NCBI GenBank assembly: GCA_012514545.1
Contig: JAAZAC010000105.1
Location: 1 to 36,344 of the forward strand
Source: Actinomycetales bacterium
GTDB lineage: Bacteria > Actinomycetota > Actinomycetes > Actinomycetales > Cellulomonadaceae
Reading direction: 5' to 3'
Length of the DNA stretch: 36,344 nt
The translations under genes were made by a program, and so were the position numbers. Shown here one piece after another: positions 7,826 to 16,131 of the stretch; the first letter of the stretch is position 1; every line of letters begins with the position of its first letter. The notes below the pieces were generated by a model, which was not told the origin of the DNA, did no database searches, and saw only the letters and a list, made by a program, of their open reading frames with translations.

Positions 7826-8551
7826 GTGCTCGTGGCCGCAGCCCTCGTGCCGCCGACCGCGCTGCTCGTCCCGGGGGCCTCGGGCGCGACGCCGGTGCTC
7901 GGCGTGGAGCGTGCCGCCTCCGTCGCCGCCGTGACCGCCGTGCGGGGCGCCCGGCCGGACGTCGTCGTGGTGGTCGCGCCGAGCCGCGACGCGCCCGTCC
8001 GGATGACCGGCCGGCTGCACCCGTCGCTGGCCGCCGCCGGCGTGGACGACGCGCGGCTCGGCTGGGTGCCGCGCGCCACCTACGGGCGCGGGCCGGCCGT
8101 GCTCGTCGACGACGTGCCCGCGGCGGTCGGCATCCTGCTGCTCGACCGGGCGGGCTGGACGGGCCCGGTGGAGGTGGCCGGCGTCGGGATGGCGCCGGTG
8201 CCCGACCTCCGGCGGACGGGGGCCGAGCTCGTCGCCGACCGCGACGCCGCGCTCCTGCTCGTCGGCGGGCTCAGCGCGCGCCGCGGCCCCGACGGGCCGC
8301 TCGCGACCGACGAGCGGGCCGCCGTCCTCGACGACGCCACCGTGAACGACCTGGGGGACCTCGGCCCGGCCGCGCGCGAGCGGCTCGGCGCCGTGCCCGC
8401 CCAGGTGGCGTTCGAGCTGGCGATCAGCGCCTGGGCGCCCCTGCAGGTGCTGCTCGGCGCGGCGCCGCCCGAGCGCCCCGACACGGTGGTGCACCACGTC
8501 AGCGCGCCGTTCGGCGCGACGTACGCGTGCGTCTCGTGGCGGTGGACGTGA
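7826..8551 (+). CDS. LigB-like (class III extradiol dioxygenase B-fold) protein, metal ligands apparently lost
   Basis: This protein is 241 residues from the GTG placed by the leaderless -10. It begins VLVAAALVPPTALLVPG, followed by VTAVRGARPDVVVVVAPSRD. That is the layout of class III extradiol dioxygenase subunit-B folds, where conserved His residues would normally sit in the first strand and after the VVV strand. Here those positions read VPP and APSRD, so metal binding and catalysis are doubtful. From memory, similar proteins occur between miaB and miaA in many actinobacteria, including mycobacteria. The stop overlaps the miaA start, so the two are coupled. Function unknown; a structural or regulatory role is possible. 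Confidence 0.7.
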   Translation: MLVAAALVPPTALLVPGASGATPVLGVERAASVAAVTAVRGARPDVVVVVAPSRDAPVRMTGRLHPSLAAAGVDDARLGWVPRATYGRGPAVLVDDVPAAVGILLLDRAGWTGPVEVAGVGMAPVPDLRRTGAELVADRDAALLLVGGLSARRGPDGPLATDERAAVLDDATVNDLGDLGPAARERLGAVPAQVAFELAISAWAPLQVLLGAAPPERPDTVVHHVSAPFGATYACVSWRWT

Positions 8552-9498
8552 GCGCTCCGCTCGTCGTGGCGGTGGTCGGCCCGACGGCGACCGGCAAGTC
8601 GGAGCTCGGCCTCGCCCTCGCGGAGGCGCTGGGCGGCGAGGTCGTCAACGCGGACGCGATGCAGCTCTACCGCGGCATGGACGTCGGCACCGCGAAGCTC
8701 AGCCCGGCCGAGCGGCGCGGCATCCCGCACCACCAGCTCGACGTGCTCGACGTCGCCGAGGAGGCGTCGGTCGCCGCGTACCAGCGCCACGCCCGCGCCG
8801 ACGTCGCCGCGATCCACGCGCGCGGGCGGCGGGCCGTCGTCGTCGGCGGGTCGGGGCTGTACGTCCGGGCGCTCCTCGACCGGCTCGAGATGCCGCCGAC
8901 CGACCCCGAGGTGCGCGCGCGCCTCGAGGAGCGGGCGCGGCGCGAGGGCCCGGGGCGCCTGCACGACGCGCTCGCCGCCGTCGACCCGGAGGCCGCGGCC
9001 CGGATCGACCGCGCGAACACCCGCCGCATCGTCCGGGCGCTCGAGGTCGTGGAGATCACCGGCCGGCCGTTCTCGGCCACGCTGCCCGAGCACGTGTACG
9101 CGGTCCCGGCCGTGCAGGTCGGGCTCGACTGCGCGCGCGACGTCCTCGACGCCCGCATCGCGGCGCGCGCCAAGCGGATGTGGGCGTCCGGCCTGCTCGA
9201 CGAGGCGGCGGCGCTCGGCCCGCGGATGGGGCGCACGGCGTCGCGCGCCGTCGGGTACGCCCAGGCGCTCGCGCTGCTCGCCGGCGAGGTCGACGAGCCC
9301 ACCGCGCGCGCGGGCACCGTCACCGCGACGCGGCGCCTCGCCCGCCGGCAGATGACGTGGTTCGGCCGGGACCCGCGCGTGCACTGGCTGCCCGCCACGG
9401 CGCCGGACCTCGTCGAGCGCGCGCTCGCGCTCGTCGCGGCCGCCGACCGCGGCGAGCTGCCCGACCCGCCACCCCGACGCCGTACCCTCGGCTCATGA
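8548..9498 (+). CDS. miaA: tRNA dimethylallyltransferase MiaA
   Basis: MiaA transfers a dimethylallyl group to A37 of tRNAs reading UNN codons, producing the substrate of MiaB. The 316-residue sequence has the P-loop GPTATGKSE, then NADAMQLYRGMDVGTAK, HHQLDVLD, VVGGSGLYVRAL and DRANTRRIVRALEV, all family hallmarks, and ends near RRLARRQMTWFGRDPR. The GTG start overlaps the previous stop as GTGA, and the stop overlaps dapF as ATGA, so it sits in a tightly coupled run of genes. Confidence 0.95.
   Translation: MSAPLVVAVVGPTATGKSELGLALAEALGGEVVNADAMQLYRGMDVGTAKLSPAERRGIPHHQLDVLDVAEEASVAAYQRHARADVAAIHARGRRAVVVGGSGLYVRALLDRLEMPPTDPEVRARLEERARREGPGRLHDALAAVDPEAAARIDRANTRRIVRALEVVEITGRPFSATLPEHVYAVPAVQVGLDCARDVLDARIAARAKRMWASGLLDEAAALGPRMGRTASRAVGYAQALALLAGEVDEPTARAGTVTATRRLARRQMTWFGRDPRVHWLPATAPDLVERALALVAAADRGELPDPPPRRRTLGS
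9483..9488 (+). promoter_or_regulatory. Predicted internal -10 element of dapF (TACCCT)
   Basis: TACCCT lies within the last codons of miaA, exactly six bases before the dapF ATG. It predicts a separate leaderless dapF transcript besides read-through from miaA. Confidence 0.45.
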
Positions 9499-10457
9499 CG
9501 GACGCGCGGCGCGCCCTCGCCGTCACCAAGGGCCACGGCACGCGCAACGACTTCGTGCTGCTCGACGACCCGGACGGCGCGCTCGACCTGGGGCCGGCGC
9601 TCGTCCGCGCGCTCGCGGACCGCCGCTCGGGCGTCGGCGGCGACGGCGTCATCCGCCTGGTCCGCAGCGCGCACGCGCCCGACGCCGGGCCCGCCCTCGC
9701 CGAGGACCCGCGGGCGACGTGGTTCATGGACTACCGCAACGCCGACGGCTCGGTCGCCGAGATGTGCGGCAACGGCGTGCGCGTGGTCGCCGCGCTGGCC
9801 GAGCGCACCGGCGCGTGGGACGGCACCGGGGAGCTCGTGCTCGCGACGCGCGCGGGCGTGCGGCGCGTGCGGCGCCTCGGCCCCGCGGACCTGCCGGGCG
9901 CCGGGGCCGAGCCCTGGTACGAGGTCGACATGGGTGCCTGGGCCTTCCCAGGCGGCCCGGCGGCGCTCGACGCCGGCCAGGACGCCGAGGTCGCCGTCGC
10001 GGGCCTCGACGTGCCGCGGCCCGCGCTCAGCGTCGACGTCGGGAACCCGCACACCGTCGTCGCCCTGCCCGACGCCGACCTGCTGGCCGCCGCGGACCTC
10101 ACCCGGGCGCCGCGCGTCGCGCCGACCCCGCCGCACGGGACGAACACCGAGCTGGTCGTCCCGCTCGGCGAGGGGCCCGACGGCGCCGGGCGGCTGCGCA
10201 TGCGCGTGCACGAGCGGGGGGTCGGGGAGACGGAGTCGTGCGGGACGGGCGCGTGCGCGGCGGCCCTCGCCGTGCGGGCCTGGGCCGGCGCCGGCGCGCC
10301 CGACGCGTGGTGGGTCGAGGTGCCGGGCGGGACGCTGCGCGTCCGGGTCACGGGCGACCGCGTCCACCTGGCCGGGCCGGCGGTGCTGACGTTCACCGCC
10401 GAGGTCCGCCGGGGTCACCGCCCGGTGACGGATGGGGGCGTCGGGCTCAGCGCGTGA
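9495..10457 (+). CDS. dapF: Diaminopimelate epimerase
   Basis: DapF interconverts LL- and meso-diaminopimelate for lysine and peptidoglycan synthesis. The 320-residue protein begins with KGHGTRNDFVLLDD, has the first catalytic Cys at 91 in EMCGNGVRV and the second at 249 in ESCGTGACA, with GNPH and the ERGVGETE block between them. It uses both Cys residues as acid and base, without cofactor. It is longer than the common ~280 residues because of small insertions around residues 55-65 and 135-155. It overlaps the miaA stop by four bases and overlaps the end of the opposite-strand methyltransferase by 11 bases. Confidence 0.95.
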   Translation: MTDARRALAVTKGHGTRNDFVLLDDPDGALDLGPALVRALADRRSGVGGDGVIRLVRSAHAPDAGPALAEDPRATWFMDYRNADGSVAEMCGNGVRVVAALAERTGAWDGTGELVLATRAGVRRVRRLGPADLPGAGAEPWYEVDMGAWAFPGGPAALDAGQDAEVAVAGLDVPRPALSVDVGNPHTVVALPDADLLAAADLTRAPRVAPTPPHGTNTELVVPLGEGPDGAGRLRMRVHERGVGETESCGTGACAAALAVRAWAGAGAPDAWWVEVPGGTLRVRVTGDRVHLAGPAVLTFTAEVRRGHRPVTDGGVGLSA

Positions 10458-11076
10458 CGCGCAGCACCCGGAAGCCCTTGGCGCTGCCGACGCGCTCGGC
10501 CTGCATGCCCAGCCCCGTGGCGAGCCAGCGGTGGAGCGAGTCCGCGCCCAGGTTCCGCTGCACGACGAGGTGCGCGGCGCCGTCGGGCGCCAGCCGCGGC
10601 AGCCACCGCGCGAGCAGCGCGTGCAGCGCCTCCTTGCCCACCCGGATCGGGGGGTTCGACCAGATGGCCGCGAACGCGACGTCGTCGGGCACCTCGTCCG
10701 GGGCGACGGCGTGCAGGCGGGCCAGGCCGAGGTCGGCGGCCGTGCGGCGCACCAGGTCGAGCGCGCGGAGGTTGACGTCCACCGCCCACACCCGCGCGCC
10801 GGGGGAGCGCAGCGCCATCGTGAGGGCGAGCGGGCCCCAGCCGCAGCCGAGGTCGAGGAGGTCGCCCGCGGCGGGCGGCGTCGGCACCTCGCGCAGCAGC
10901 ACCTGGGTGCCGAGGTCCACTCGGCCCGGCGAGAAGACGCCGGGCGCCGTCCAGGCGCGCACCTCGCGCCCGGCGAGCCTCACGGTCAGCAGACGCCGCT
11001 CGTCGGGCGACGCGGGCTCGGCCGTGAAGTAGTGGTCGCCGCGCGCGGGGTCCTCGGGTCGCTCGGCGGGGGGCAC
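10447..11076 (-). CDS. Small-domain class I SAM methyltransferase (RsmC/RlmG-like MTS domain)
   Basis: This 209-residue protein has SAM-binding motif I LLDLGCGWGPLAL, an acidic motif II AVDVNLRAL, and the N6/N2-type catalytic motif SNPPIRVGK, as in the MTS domain of the 16S/23S rRNA guanine methyltransferases RsmC and RlmG. It consists of a single MTS domain, whereas RsmC has an extra N-terminal copy. The RNA target cannot be named. The start was set at GTG 11076 because TACAGT lies seven bases upstream; a GTG at 11085 would overlap that element. It is convergent with dapF and overlaps it by 11 bases. Confidence 0.8.
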   Translation of the reverse strand: MPPAERPEDPARGDHYFTAEPASPDERRLLTVRLAGREVRAWTAPGVFSPGRVDLGTQVLLREVPTPPAAGDLLDLGCGWGPLALTMALRSPGARVWAVDVNLRALDLVRRTAADLGLARLHAVAPDEVPDDVAFAAIWSNPPIRVGKEALHALLARWLPRLAPDGAAHLVVQRNLGADSLHRWLATGLGMQAERVGSAKGFRVLRVTR

Positions 11077-11083
11077 GCAGCGC

Positions 11084-11089
11084 ACTGTA
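11084..11089 (-). promoter_or_regulatory. Predicted -10 element (TACAGT) of the methyltransferase gene
   Basis: TACAGT sits seven bases upstream of the GTG at 11076, predicting a leaderless transcript and deciding between two in-frame GTG codons. Confidence 0.5.
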
Positions 11090-11151
11090 CCGGCGCGCGG
11101 GCGGCCGTTATCGCCTCGCGTGGCGCCGCGCGGGCGTGTCAGGCTGGTGGC

Positions 11152-11160
11152 GAAGGAAGG
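11152..11160 (+). promoter_or_regulatory. Ribosome-binding site that fixes the hflX start
   Basis: GAAGGAAGG lies five bases before ATG 11166. It rules out the longer in-frame start at 11136, which has no ribosome site. Confidence 0.7.
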
Positions 11161-11165
11161 TGCAG

Positions 11166-12638
11166 ATGACGACCCCGACCCACTCCACCGACGCCCTCGC
11201 GCAGGACGTCGTCGCCCGCGTGCTCGCCCGCGCCGGCCGCACGCTCGACGACGCCGCCGACCCCTGGGTGGACGCCGACGGCGACCAGCTCGACCGCGCC
11301 GACCGCGCGGCGCTGCGTCGCGTCGCCGGCCTGTCCACCGAGCTCGCGGACGTCACCGAGGTCGAGTACCGGCAGCTGCGCCTCGAGCGCGTCGTGCTCG
11401 TCGGCCTCTACTCCCGCAGCGCGGAGGAGGCCGAGGTGTCGCTGCGCGAGCTCGCCGCGCTCGCGGAGACCGCGGGCTCGCAGGTGCTCGACGGCGTCCT
11501 GCAGCGGCGGCCGCACCCCGACCCCGGGACCTACCTGGGCTCCGGCAAGGCGGCCGAGCTGGCCGACCTCGTGCGCGACGTCGGCGCGGACACCGTGATC
11601 GTCGACGGCGACCTCGCCCCGTCCCAACGGCGCGGGCTCGAGGACATCGTCAAGGTCAAGGTCATCGACCGGACGGCGCTGATCCTCGACATCTTCGCCC
11701 AGCACGCGCGCTCCAAGGAGGGCAAGGCCCAGGTGGAGCTCGCCCAGCTCGAGTACCTGCTGCCGCGCCTGCGCGGCTGGGGCGAGTCGATGTCCCGGCA
11801 GGCCGGCGGCCGGGTGGCCGGCGGCGAGGGCATCGGCTCCCGCGGCCCCGGCGAGACGAAGATCGAGCTGGACCGGCGGCGCATCCGCGCCCGCATGGCC
11901 AAGCTGCGCCGCGAGATCGCCCACATGAGCCCGGCGCGGTCGACGCGCCGCGCGGCCCGGCGGCGCCACGGGGTGCCCGCGGTCGCCGTCGTCGGCTACA
12001 CGAACGCGGGCAAGTCGAGCCTGCTCAACCGGCTGACGGGCGCGGGGGTCCTCGTCGAGGACGCGCTGTTCGCCACGCTCGACCCCACGGTGCGGCGCAC
12101 CCAGACCCCGGACGGGCGCACGTACACGCTCACGGACACCGTCGGGTTCGTCCGGGCGCTGCCGACGCAGCTCGTCGAGGCGTTCCGCTCGACGCTCGAG
12201 GAGGTCGCGGAGGCCGACCTGCTGCTGCACGTCGTCGACGTCTCGCACCCCGACCCGGAGGGCCAGATCGCCACGGTCCGCGGCGTCGTGCGGGAGATCG
12301 ACGGCGCCGAGCGGATCCCCGAGCTGCTCGTGCTCAACAAGGTGGACACGGCCGACCCCGACGTGGTCGAGCGGGTGCTGCGGCGCGAGCCCGGCGCCGT
12401 GGTCATCTCCGCCCGCACGGGCGCCGGCCTGCCCGAGCTGCGCGAGCGCATCGCGGCGGCCCTGCCGCGGCCGCGCGAGCTCGTCGAGGTCGTCGTGCCG
12501 TACGCGCGCGGGGACCTCGTCAGCCGCGCCCACGACGAGGGGGAGATCGAGCGCGAGGAGCACACGCCGGACGGCACCCTGCTCGTCGCCCGGGTCGATC
12601 CCGGGCTGGCCGCCGAGCTGCGCGCCGCCGGGGTCTGA
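11166..12638 (+). CDS. hflX: GTPase HflX
   Basis: HflX is a ribosome-associated GTPase that splits or rescues stalled 70S ribosomes under stress. The 490-residue protein has the HflX N-terminal domain (VLVGLYSRSAEEAEVSL, DPGTYLGSGKA), then a linker with GGEGIGSRGPGETKIELDRRR. The G domain starts at 277 with GYTNAGKSS, has TLDPTVRRT in switch I, DTVGFVRALP as G3 and NKVD as G4. The start is ATG 11166, preceded by GAAGGAAGG. It has its own short upstream region and is divergent from the methyltransferase. Length and all motifs are normal. Confidence 0.95.
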   Translation: MTTPTHSTDALAQDVVARVLARAGRTLDDAADPWVDADGDQLDRADRAALRRVAGLSTELADVTEVEYRQLRLERVVLVGLYSRSAEEAEVSLRELAALAETAGSQVLDGVLQRRPHPDPGTYLGSGKAAELADLVRDVGADTVIVDGDLAPSQRRGLEDIVKVKVIDRTALILDIFAQHARSKEGKAQVELAQLEYLLPRLRGWGESMSRQAGGRVAGGEGIGSRGPGETKIELDRRRIRARMAKLRREIAHMSPARSTRRAARRRHGVPAVAVVGYTNAGKSSLLNRLTGAGVLVEDALFATLDPTVRRTQTPDGRTYTLTDTVGFVRALPTQLVEAFRSTLEEVAEADLLLHVVDVSHPDPEGQIATVRGVVREIDGAERIPELLVLNKVDTADPDVVERVLRREPGAVVISARTGAGLPELRERIAAALPRPRELVEVVVPYARGDLVSRAHDEGEIEREEHTPDGTLLVARVDPGLAAELRAAGV

Positions 12639-12652
12639 CGCCCGGCGGCGTC
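12637..12652 (+). terminator. Small hairpin after hflX
   Basis: GACGCC and GGCGTC form a perfect six-base stem with a four-base loop starting at the hflX stop. There is no T-tract, so termination is only possible. The remaining ~190 bases before the next gene hold a weak GAGTG/CACTC hairpin near 12729 and nothing else I recognise. Confidence 0.3.
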
Positions 12653-12829
12653 CCCGAGGGGCGGCTGACGGCGCGGACGAAGGGGACGGCCGTCGCGACG
12701 TTCGGGCCGCCGGTGTGCGACCGGGACGAGTGGGTGATCACTCAAGGACGTCGACGCGGCCCGCCGCGACTGGGTGCGCGGCCGCCCGCCGGCGGTGGAT
12801 CGCGGCCCGAAGGCGTCGGCGGCACGGCC

Positions 12830-12835
12830 TAGGCT
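12830..12835 (+). promoter_or_regulatory. Predicted -10 element (TAGGCT) of the DinG-like helicase gene
   Basis: TAGGCT is followed by exactly six bases and then GTG 12842; there is no ribosome site, so a leaderless transcript is likely. Confidence 0.55.
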
Positions 12836-12841
12836 GCCCGG

Positions 12842-14992
12842 GTGGACACGCCCGGGGCCGAGGAGCTGCTCGACCTCGCGGTGACCGCGCTCGGCGGGCG
12901 CCGCCGCGACGGGCAGCACGCCATGACCCGGGCCGTCGCGCGGGCGCTCGAGCGGGGTGAGCACCTCCTCGTCCAGGCGGGCACCGGGACGGGCAAGTCG
13001 CTCGCGTACCTCGTCCCCGTGGTGCGGCACGCCGTCCTCGCCGACGAGCGCGTCGTCGTCTCGACGGCGACCCTCGCGCTCCAGCGCCAGGTCATGGCGC
13101 GCGACCTGCCGCTCGTCGCGTCCGCCGTCGCGCCGCGGCTGCCGCGCCCGCCGCGCGTCGCCCTGCTCAAGGGCTGGCACAACTACCTGTGCCGCCACCG
13201 CCTCGCCGGCGGCTACCCGGAGGAGGAGCCGGAGGGGCTGTTCGAGCTCGCCGAGGGGCGCGGCGCCGCCGAGCACCCGCGGCCGGACGACGCGCTCGGC
13301 GCGCAGGTCGTCCGGCTGCGCTCGTGGGCCGAGGCGACCACGACGGGCGACCGGGACGACCTCGTGCCCGGCGTCTCGGACCGCGCGTGGCGGCAGGTGT
13401 CGGTCACCGCGATGGACTGCCTCGGCCGCCACTGCCCGTTCGCGGACGACTGCTTCCCGGAGCACGCGCGCGAGCGCGCCCACCAGGCCGACGTCGTCGT
13501 GACCAACCACGCGATGCTCGGCATCGCGGCGAGCGGAGCGCCGGGCGTGCTGCCCGAGCACGACGTCCTCGTGGTGGACGAGGCCCACGAGCTCGCCGAC
13601 CGCGTCACCGCGCAGGCCACCGCGGAGCTCTCGCCGTCCGTCGTCGAGCGCGCGGCGCGGCTGGCCCGCCGCCACGGCGGCGTCCCGCCCGACGAGCTGC
13701 TCGGTGCCGCCGCCGCGCTCCGGGCCGCGCTCGCGGCGACGCCCGAGGGACGCCTGCCCGACGGCCCGCCCGGCGGGCTGCTCGCCGCCGTGGAGTCCGT
13801 CCGCGACGCGGCCCGCACGCTGCTCACCGCCCTGCGCCCCGACACGACAACCGAGGACGCCGAGAAGCAGGCGGGCCGCAAGATGGCGACGTCGGCCGTG
13901 CTCATGCTCTTCGAGATCGCCGAGCGGATCGCGGGGGACGGGCCGCGCACCGGCCGCGACGTCCTGTGGACGGCGCCCGCGGAGCGGGGCGAGCCGCCGG
14001 ACCGGCTGCTCGTCGCGCCGCTCGACGTCGCGCGCCTCGTGCGGGGCGGGCTCTTCGCCGGTCGCACCGCCGTGCTCACCTCGGCGACCCTGGCGCTCGG
14101 GGCGAGCTTCCTGCCGCTCGGCACCGCCGTCGGGCTGCGCGCTGACGAGCTGGTCACGGGCGACGGGGACGACGACGGGGACGACGGCCGGCCGGCGTCG
14201 GGCGAGGACGGGGCGGACGCCACGGACGGCGGCCAGCCCGCGGACGGCGACGACACCGAGGCCGCCGAGGCCGCCGGGACCGACGACGGGGAGGCCGCCC
14301 AGCCCTGGCGCGGGGTCGACGTCGGGAGCCCGTTCGACCACGCACGGCACGGCGTCCTCTACGTCGCGCGCCACCTGCCCGCCCCGGGGCGCGAGCCCAC
14401 CACCGAGGCCCAGCTGGACGAGATCGCCGCGCTCGTCGAGGCGGCCGGGGGCGCGACGCTCGGGCTCTTCTCGTCGCGGCGCGCCGCGGAGGTGGCCGCC
14501 GAGGCGATGCGGCGCCGGCTCGACGTGCCCGTGCTGTGCCAGGGGGACGACACGGTGCCGGCGCTGGTGCGCCGGTTCGTCGAGGACGAGGCGACGTGCC
14601 TGTTCGGCACCCTGTCGCTCTGGCAGGGCGTCGACGTGCCGGGCGCCGCGTGCCGGCTGGTGCTCATCGACCGGATCCCGTTCCCGCGGCCCGACGACCC
14701 CGTCCGCTCCGCGCGCGCCGAGGCCGTCGCGGCGGCCGGTGGCAACGGCTTCATGTCGGTGGCCGCGACGCACGCGGCGCTGCTGCTCGCGCAGGGGTCC
14801 GGCCGGCTGCTGCGCACCGAGACCGACCGCGGGGTCGTCGCGGTGCTCGACCCGCGCCTCGCCACGGCGCGGTACGGGGCCTTCCTCGTCCGCAGCATGC
14901 CCCCGTTCTGGCGGACCACGGACCGCGAGGTCGTGCTCGCCGCCCTGCGCCGCCTGCGTGCCGGGACGGGGGCGGCCGCGGTGCGGGACTAA
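12842..14992 (+). CDS. DinG/XPD-family ATP-dependent DNA helicase
   Basis: This 716-residue superfamily 2 helicase has Walker A AGTGTGKS near residue 47 and Walker B DEAH in VLVVDEAHELADR. Four cysteines, C117, C193, C198 and C204, fit the Fe-S cluster domain of the XPD/DinG family. The C-terminal half has TSATLALG, GTLSLWQGVDVPG and a final arginine-finger block QGSGRLLRT. It probably unwinds forked DNA, D-loops or RNA-DNA hybrids during repair. Residues ~440-486 are an Asp/Gly/Glu-rich low-complexity insertion between the two RecA-like lobes, unusual for the family. Actinobacterial members are often simply called DinG-like, so no symbol is given. Confidence 0.9.
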   Translation: MDTPGAEELLDLAVTALGGRRRDGQHAMTRAVARALERGEHLLVQAGTGTGKSLAYLVPVVRHAVLADERVVVSTATLALQRQVMARDLPLVASAVAPRLPRPPRVALLKGWHNYLCRHRLAGGYPEEEPEGLFELAEGRGAAEHPRPDDALGAQVVRLRSWAEATTTGDRDDLVPGVSDRAWRQVSVTAMDCLGRHCPFADDCFPEHARERAHQADVVVTNHAMLGIAASGAPGVLPEHDVLVVDEAHELADRVTAQATAELSPSVVERAARLARRHGGVPPDELLGAAAALRAALAATPEGRLPDGPPGGLLAAVESVRDAARTLLTALRPDTTTEDAEKQAGRKMATSAVLMLFEIAERIAGDGPRTGRDVLWTAPAERGEPPDRLLVAPLDVARLVRGGLFAGRTAVLTSATLALGASFLPLGTAVGLRADELVTGDGDDDGDDGRPASGEDGADATDGGQPADGDDTEAAEAAGTDDGEAAQPWRGVDVGSPFDHARHGVLYVARHLPAPGREPTTEAQLDEIAALVEAAGGATLGLFSSRRAAEVAAEAMRRRLDVPVLCQGDDTVPALVRRFVEDEATCLFGTLSLWQGVDVPGAACRLVLIDRIPFPRPDDPVRSARAEAVAAAGGNGFMSVAATHAALLLAQGSGRLLRTETDRGVVAVLDPRLATARYGAFLVRSMPPFWRTTDREVVLAALRRLRAGTGAAAVRD

Positions 14993-14995
14993 GGT
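14990..14995 (+). promoter_or_regulatory. Predicted -10 element of ldh (TAAGGT)
   Basis: TAAGGT overlaps the helicase stop codon and lies 43 bases before the ldh ATG. It predicts a short leader of about 37 bases containing the GAGAGG ribosome site at 15028-15033. No clear -35 is seen. Confidence 0.4.
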
Positions 14996-15038
14996 CCTCT
15001 CAGTCGCCGCCACCGGGGCGGCCCGACGAGAGGTGGAC

Positions 15039-16061
15039 ATGGAGACCACGGACCGCGGCCGGCAACCAGGACTGGTCGACGGCGCCCCCGGGAGCGGGCG
15101 GCGCACGACGAAGGTGGCGGTGGTCGGCGCGGGCAGCGTCGGCGCGACGCTCGCCTACGCGGCCCTGATGCGCGGCGCGACCCGCACGCTCGCCCTCTAC
15201 GACATCAACGCGGCGAAGGTCGAGGCCGAGGTGCTCGACATCGGCCACGGCATCCAGTTCATGCCGATGGCGGAGATCGTCGGCTCCGACGACATCGCGG
15301 TCTGCGCGGACGCCGACGTCGTGGTGGTCACCGCGGGCGCCAAGCAGAAGCCCGGGCAGACCCGGCTCGACCTCGCCGAGGCCACCGTCGGCCTCGTCAC
15401 GAAGCTCATGCCGCAGCTCGTCGAGGTGGCGCCGGACGCCGTGTACATCATGGTCACCAACCCGGTCGACGTCGTCACCTACGCCGCGCTCAAGGTCTCC
15501 GGCCTGCCCGCGGGGCGCGTGTTCGGGTCGGGCACCGTGCTCGACTCCTCGCGGCTGCGCTACCTCCTGGCCCGCCACACGGGCGTCGCGGTGCAGAACA
15601 TCCACGCGTACATCGCGGGCGAGCACGGCGACACCGAGATCCCGCTGTGGAGCTCGGCGACCATCGGCGCGGTGCCGTTGACCGAGTGGCGCGGCATCCC
15701 CGGGCCGGACGGCACGTACACGGGCCGGCTCACCGAGGCGGACCGCGAGCGCATCGCGCACGAGGTCGTCACGTCCGCCTACAAGATCATCGAGGGCAAG
15801 GGCGCGACGAACTACGCCGTCGGCCTCGCGGGTTCGCGGATCATCGAGGCGGTGCTCGGCGACGAGGGCCGCGTGCTGCCCGTCTCGTCGCTCCTCGACG
15901 GCTACCTGGGCATCGACGACGTGTGCCTGTCGGTGCCGTCGGTCGTGGGGCGCGAGGGCGTGCGGACGCCGCTCGAGATCCGGATGTCGGTCGAGGAGCT
16001 CACCGGGCTGCGGCGGTCGGCCGAGGCGCTGCGCGCGGTGGCCCGCTCGCTCGGCCTCTAG
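15039..16061 (+). CDS. ldh: L-lactate dehydrogenase
   Basis: This NAD-dependent enzyme reduces pyruvate to L-lactate to regenerate NAD+ when respiration is limited. The 340-residue sequence has the Rossmann motif VGAGSVGATLAYA, the substrate loop AGAKQKPGQTRLDLAE with the Gln expected of lactate rather than malate enzymes, TNPVDVVTYAA, and the catalytic His in IAGEHGDTEIPLWS. The ATG start follows GAGAGG with a five-base spacer. The first ~22 residues are a non-conserved extension. It ends at a convergent junction with lexA that holds tandem repeats. Confidence 0.94.
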   Translation: METTDRGRQPGLVDGAPGSGRRTTKVAVVGAGSVGATLAYAALMRGATRTLALYDINAAKVEAEVLDIGHGIQFMPMAEIVGSDDIAVCADADVVVVTAGAKQKPGQTRLDLAEATVGLVTKLMPQLVEVAPDAVYIMVTNPVDVVTYAALKVSGLPAGRVFGSGTVLDSSRLRYLLARHTGVAVQNIHAYIAGEHGDTEIPLWSSATIGAVPLTEWRGIPGPDGTYTGRLTEADRERIAHEVVTSAYKIIEGKGATNYAVGLAGSRIIEAVLGDEGRVLPVSSLLDGYLGIDDVCLSVPSVVGREGVRTPLEIRMSVEELTGLRRSAEALRAVARSLGL

Positions 16062-16065
16062 CCGA

Positions 16066-16106
16066 GCCGACCTCGAGCCGGCCGACCTCGAGCCGGCCGG
16101 CCTCAG
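16066..16106. repeat. 15-bp tandem repeat in the ldh/lexA junction
   Basis: Two perfect copies of GCCGACCTCGAGCCG (16066-16080 and 16081-16095) are followed by a partial third copy to about 16106. Read in another phase the unit is CGAGCCGGCCGACCT. It differs by one base change and one extra T from the 14-bp unit at 20231-20286. It fills most of the 70-base convergent gap. Confidence 0.8.
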
Positions 16107-16131
16107 TCGCGATCGGTCCCTGCCGCGACGG

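Noticed and set aside
6235..9498. 1087-codon open frame through miaB and the LigB-like gene
   Set aside because: Only its end is real (miaA from 8548). The upstream part is Arg/Ala-rich antisense-like translation of other genes in a shifted frame.
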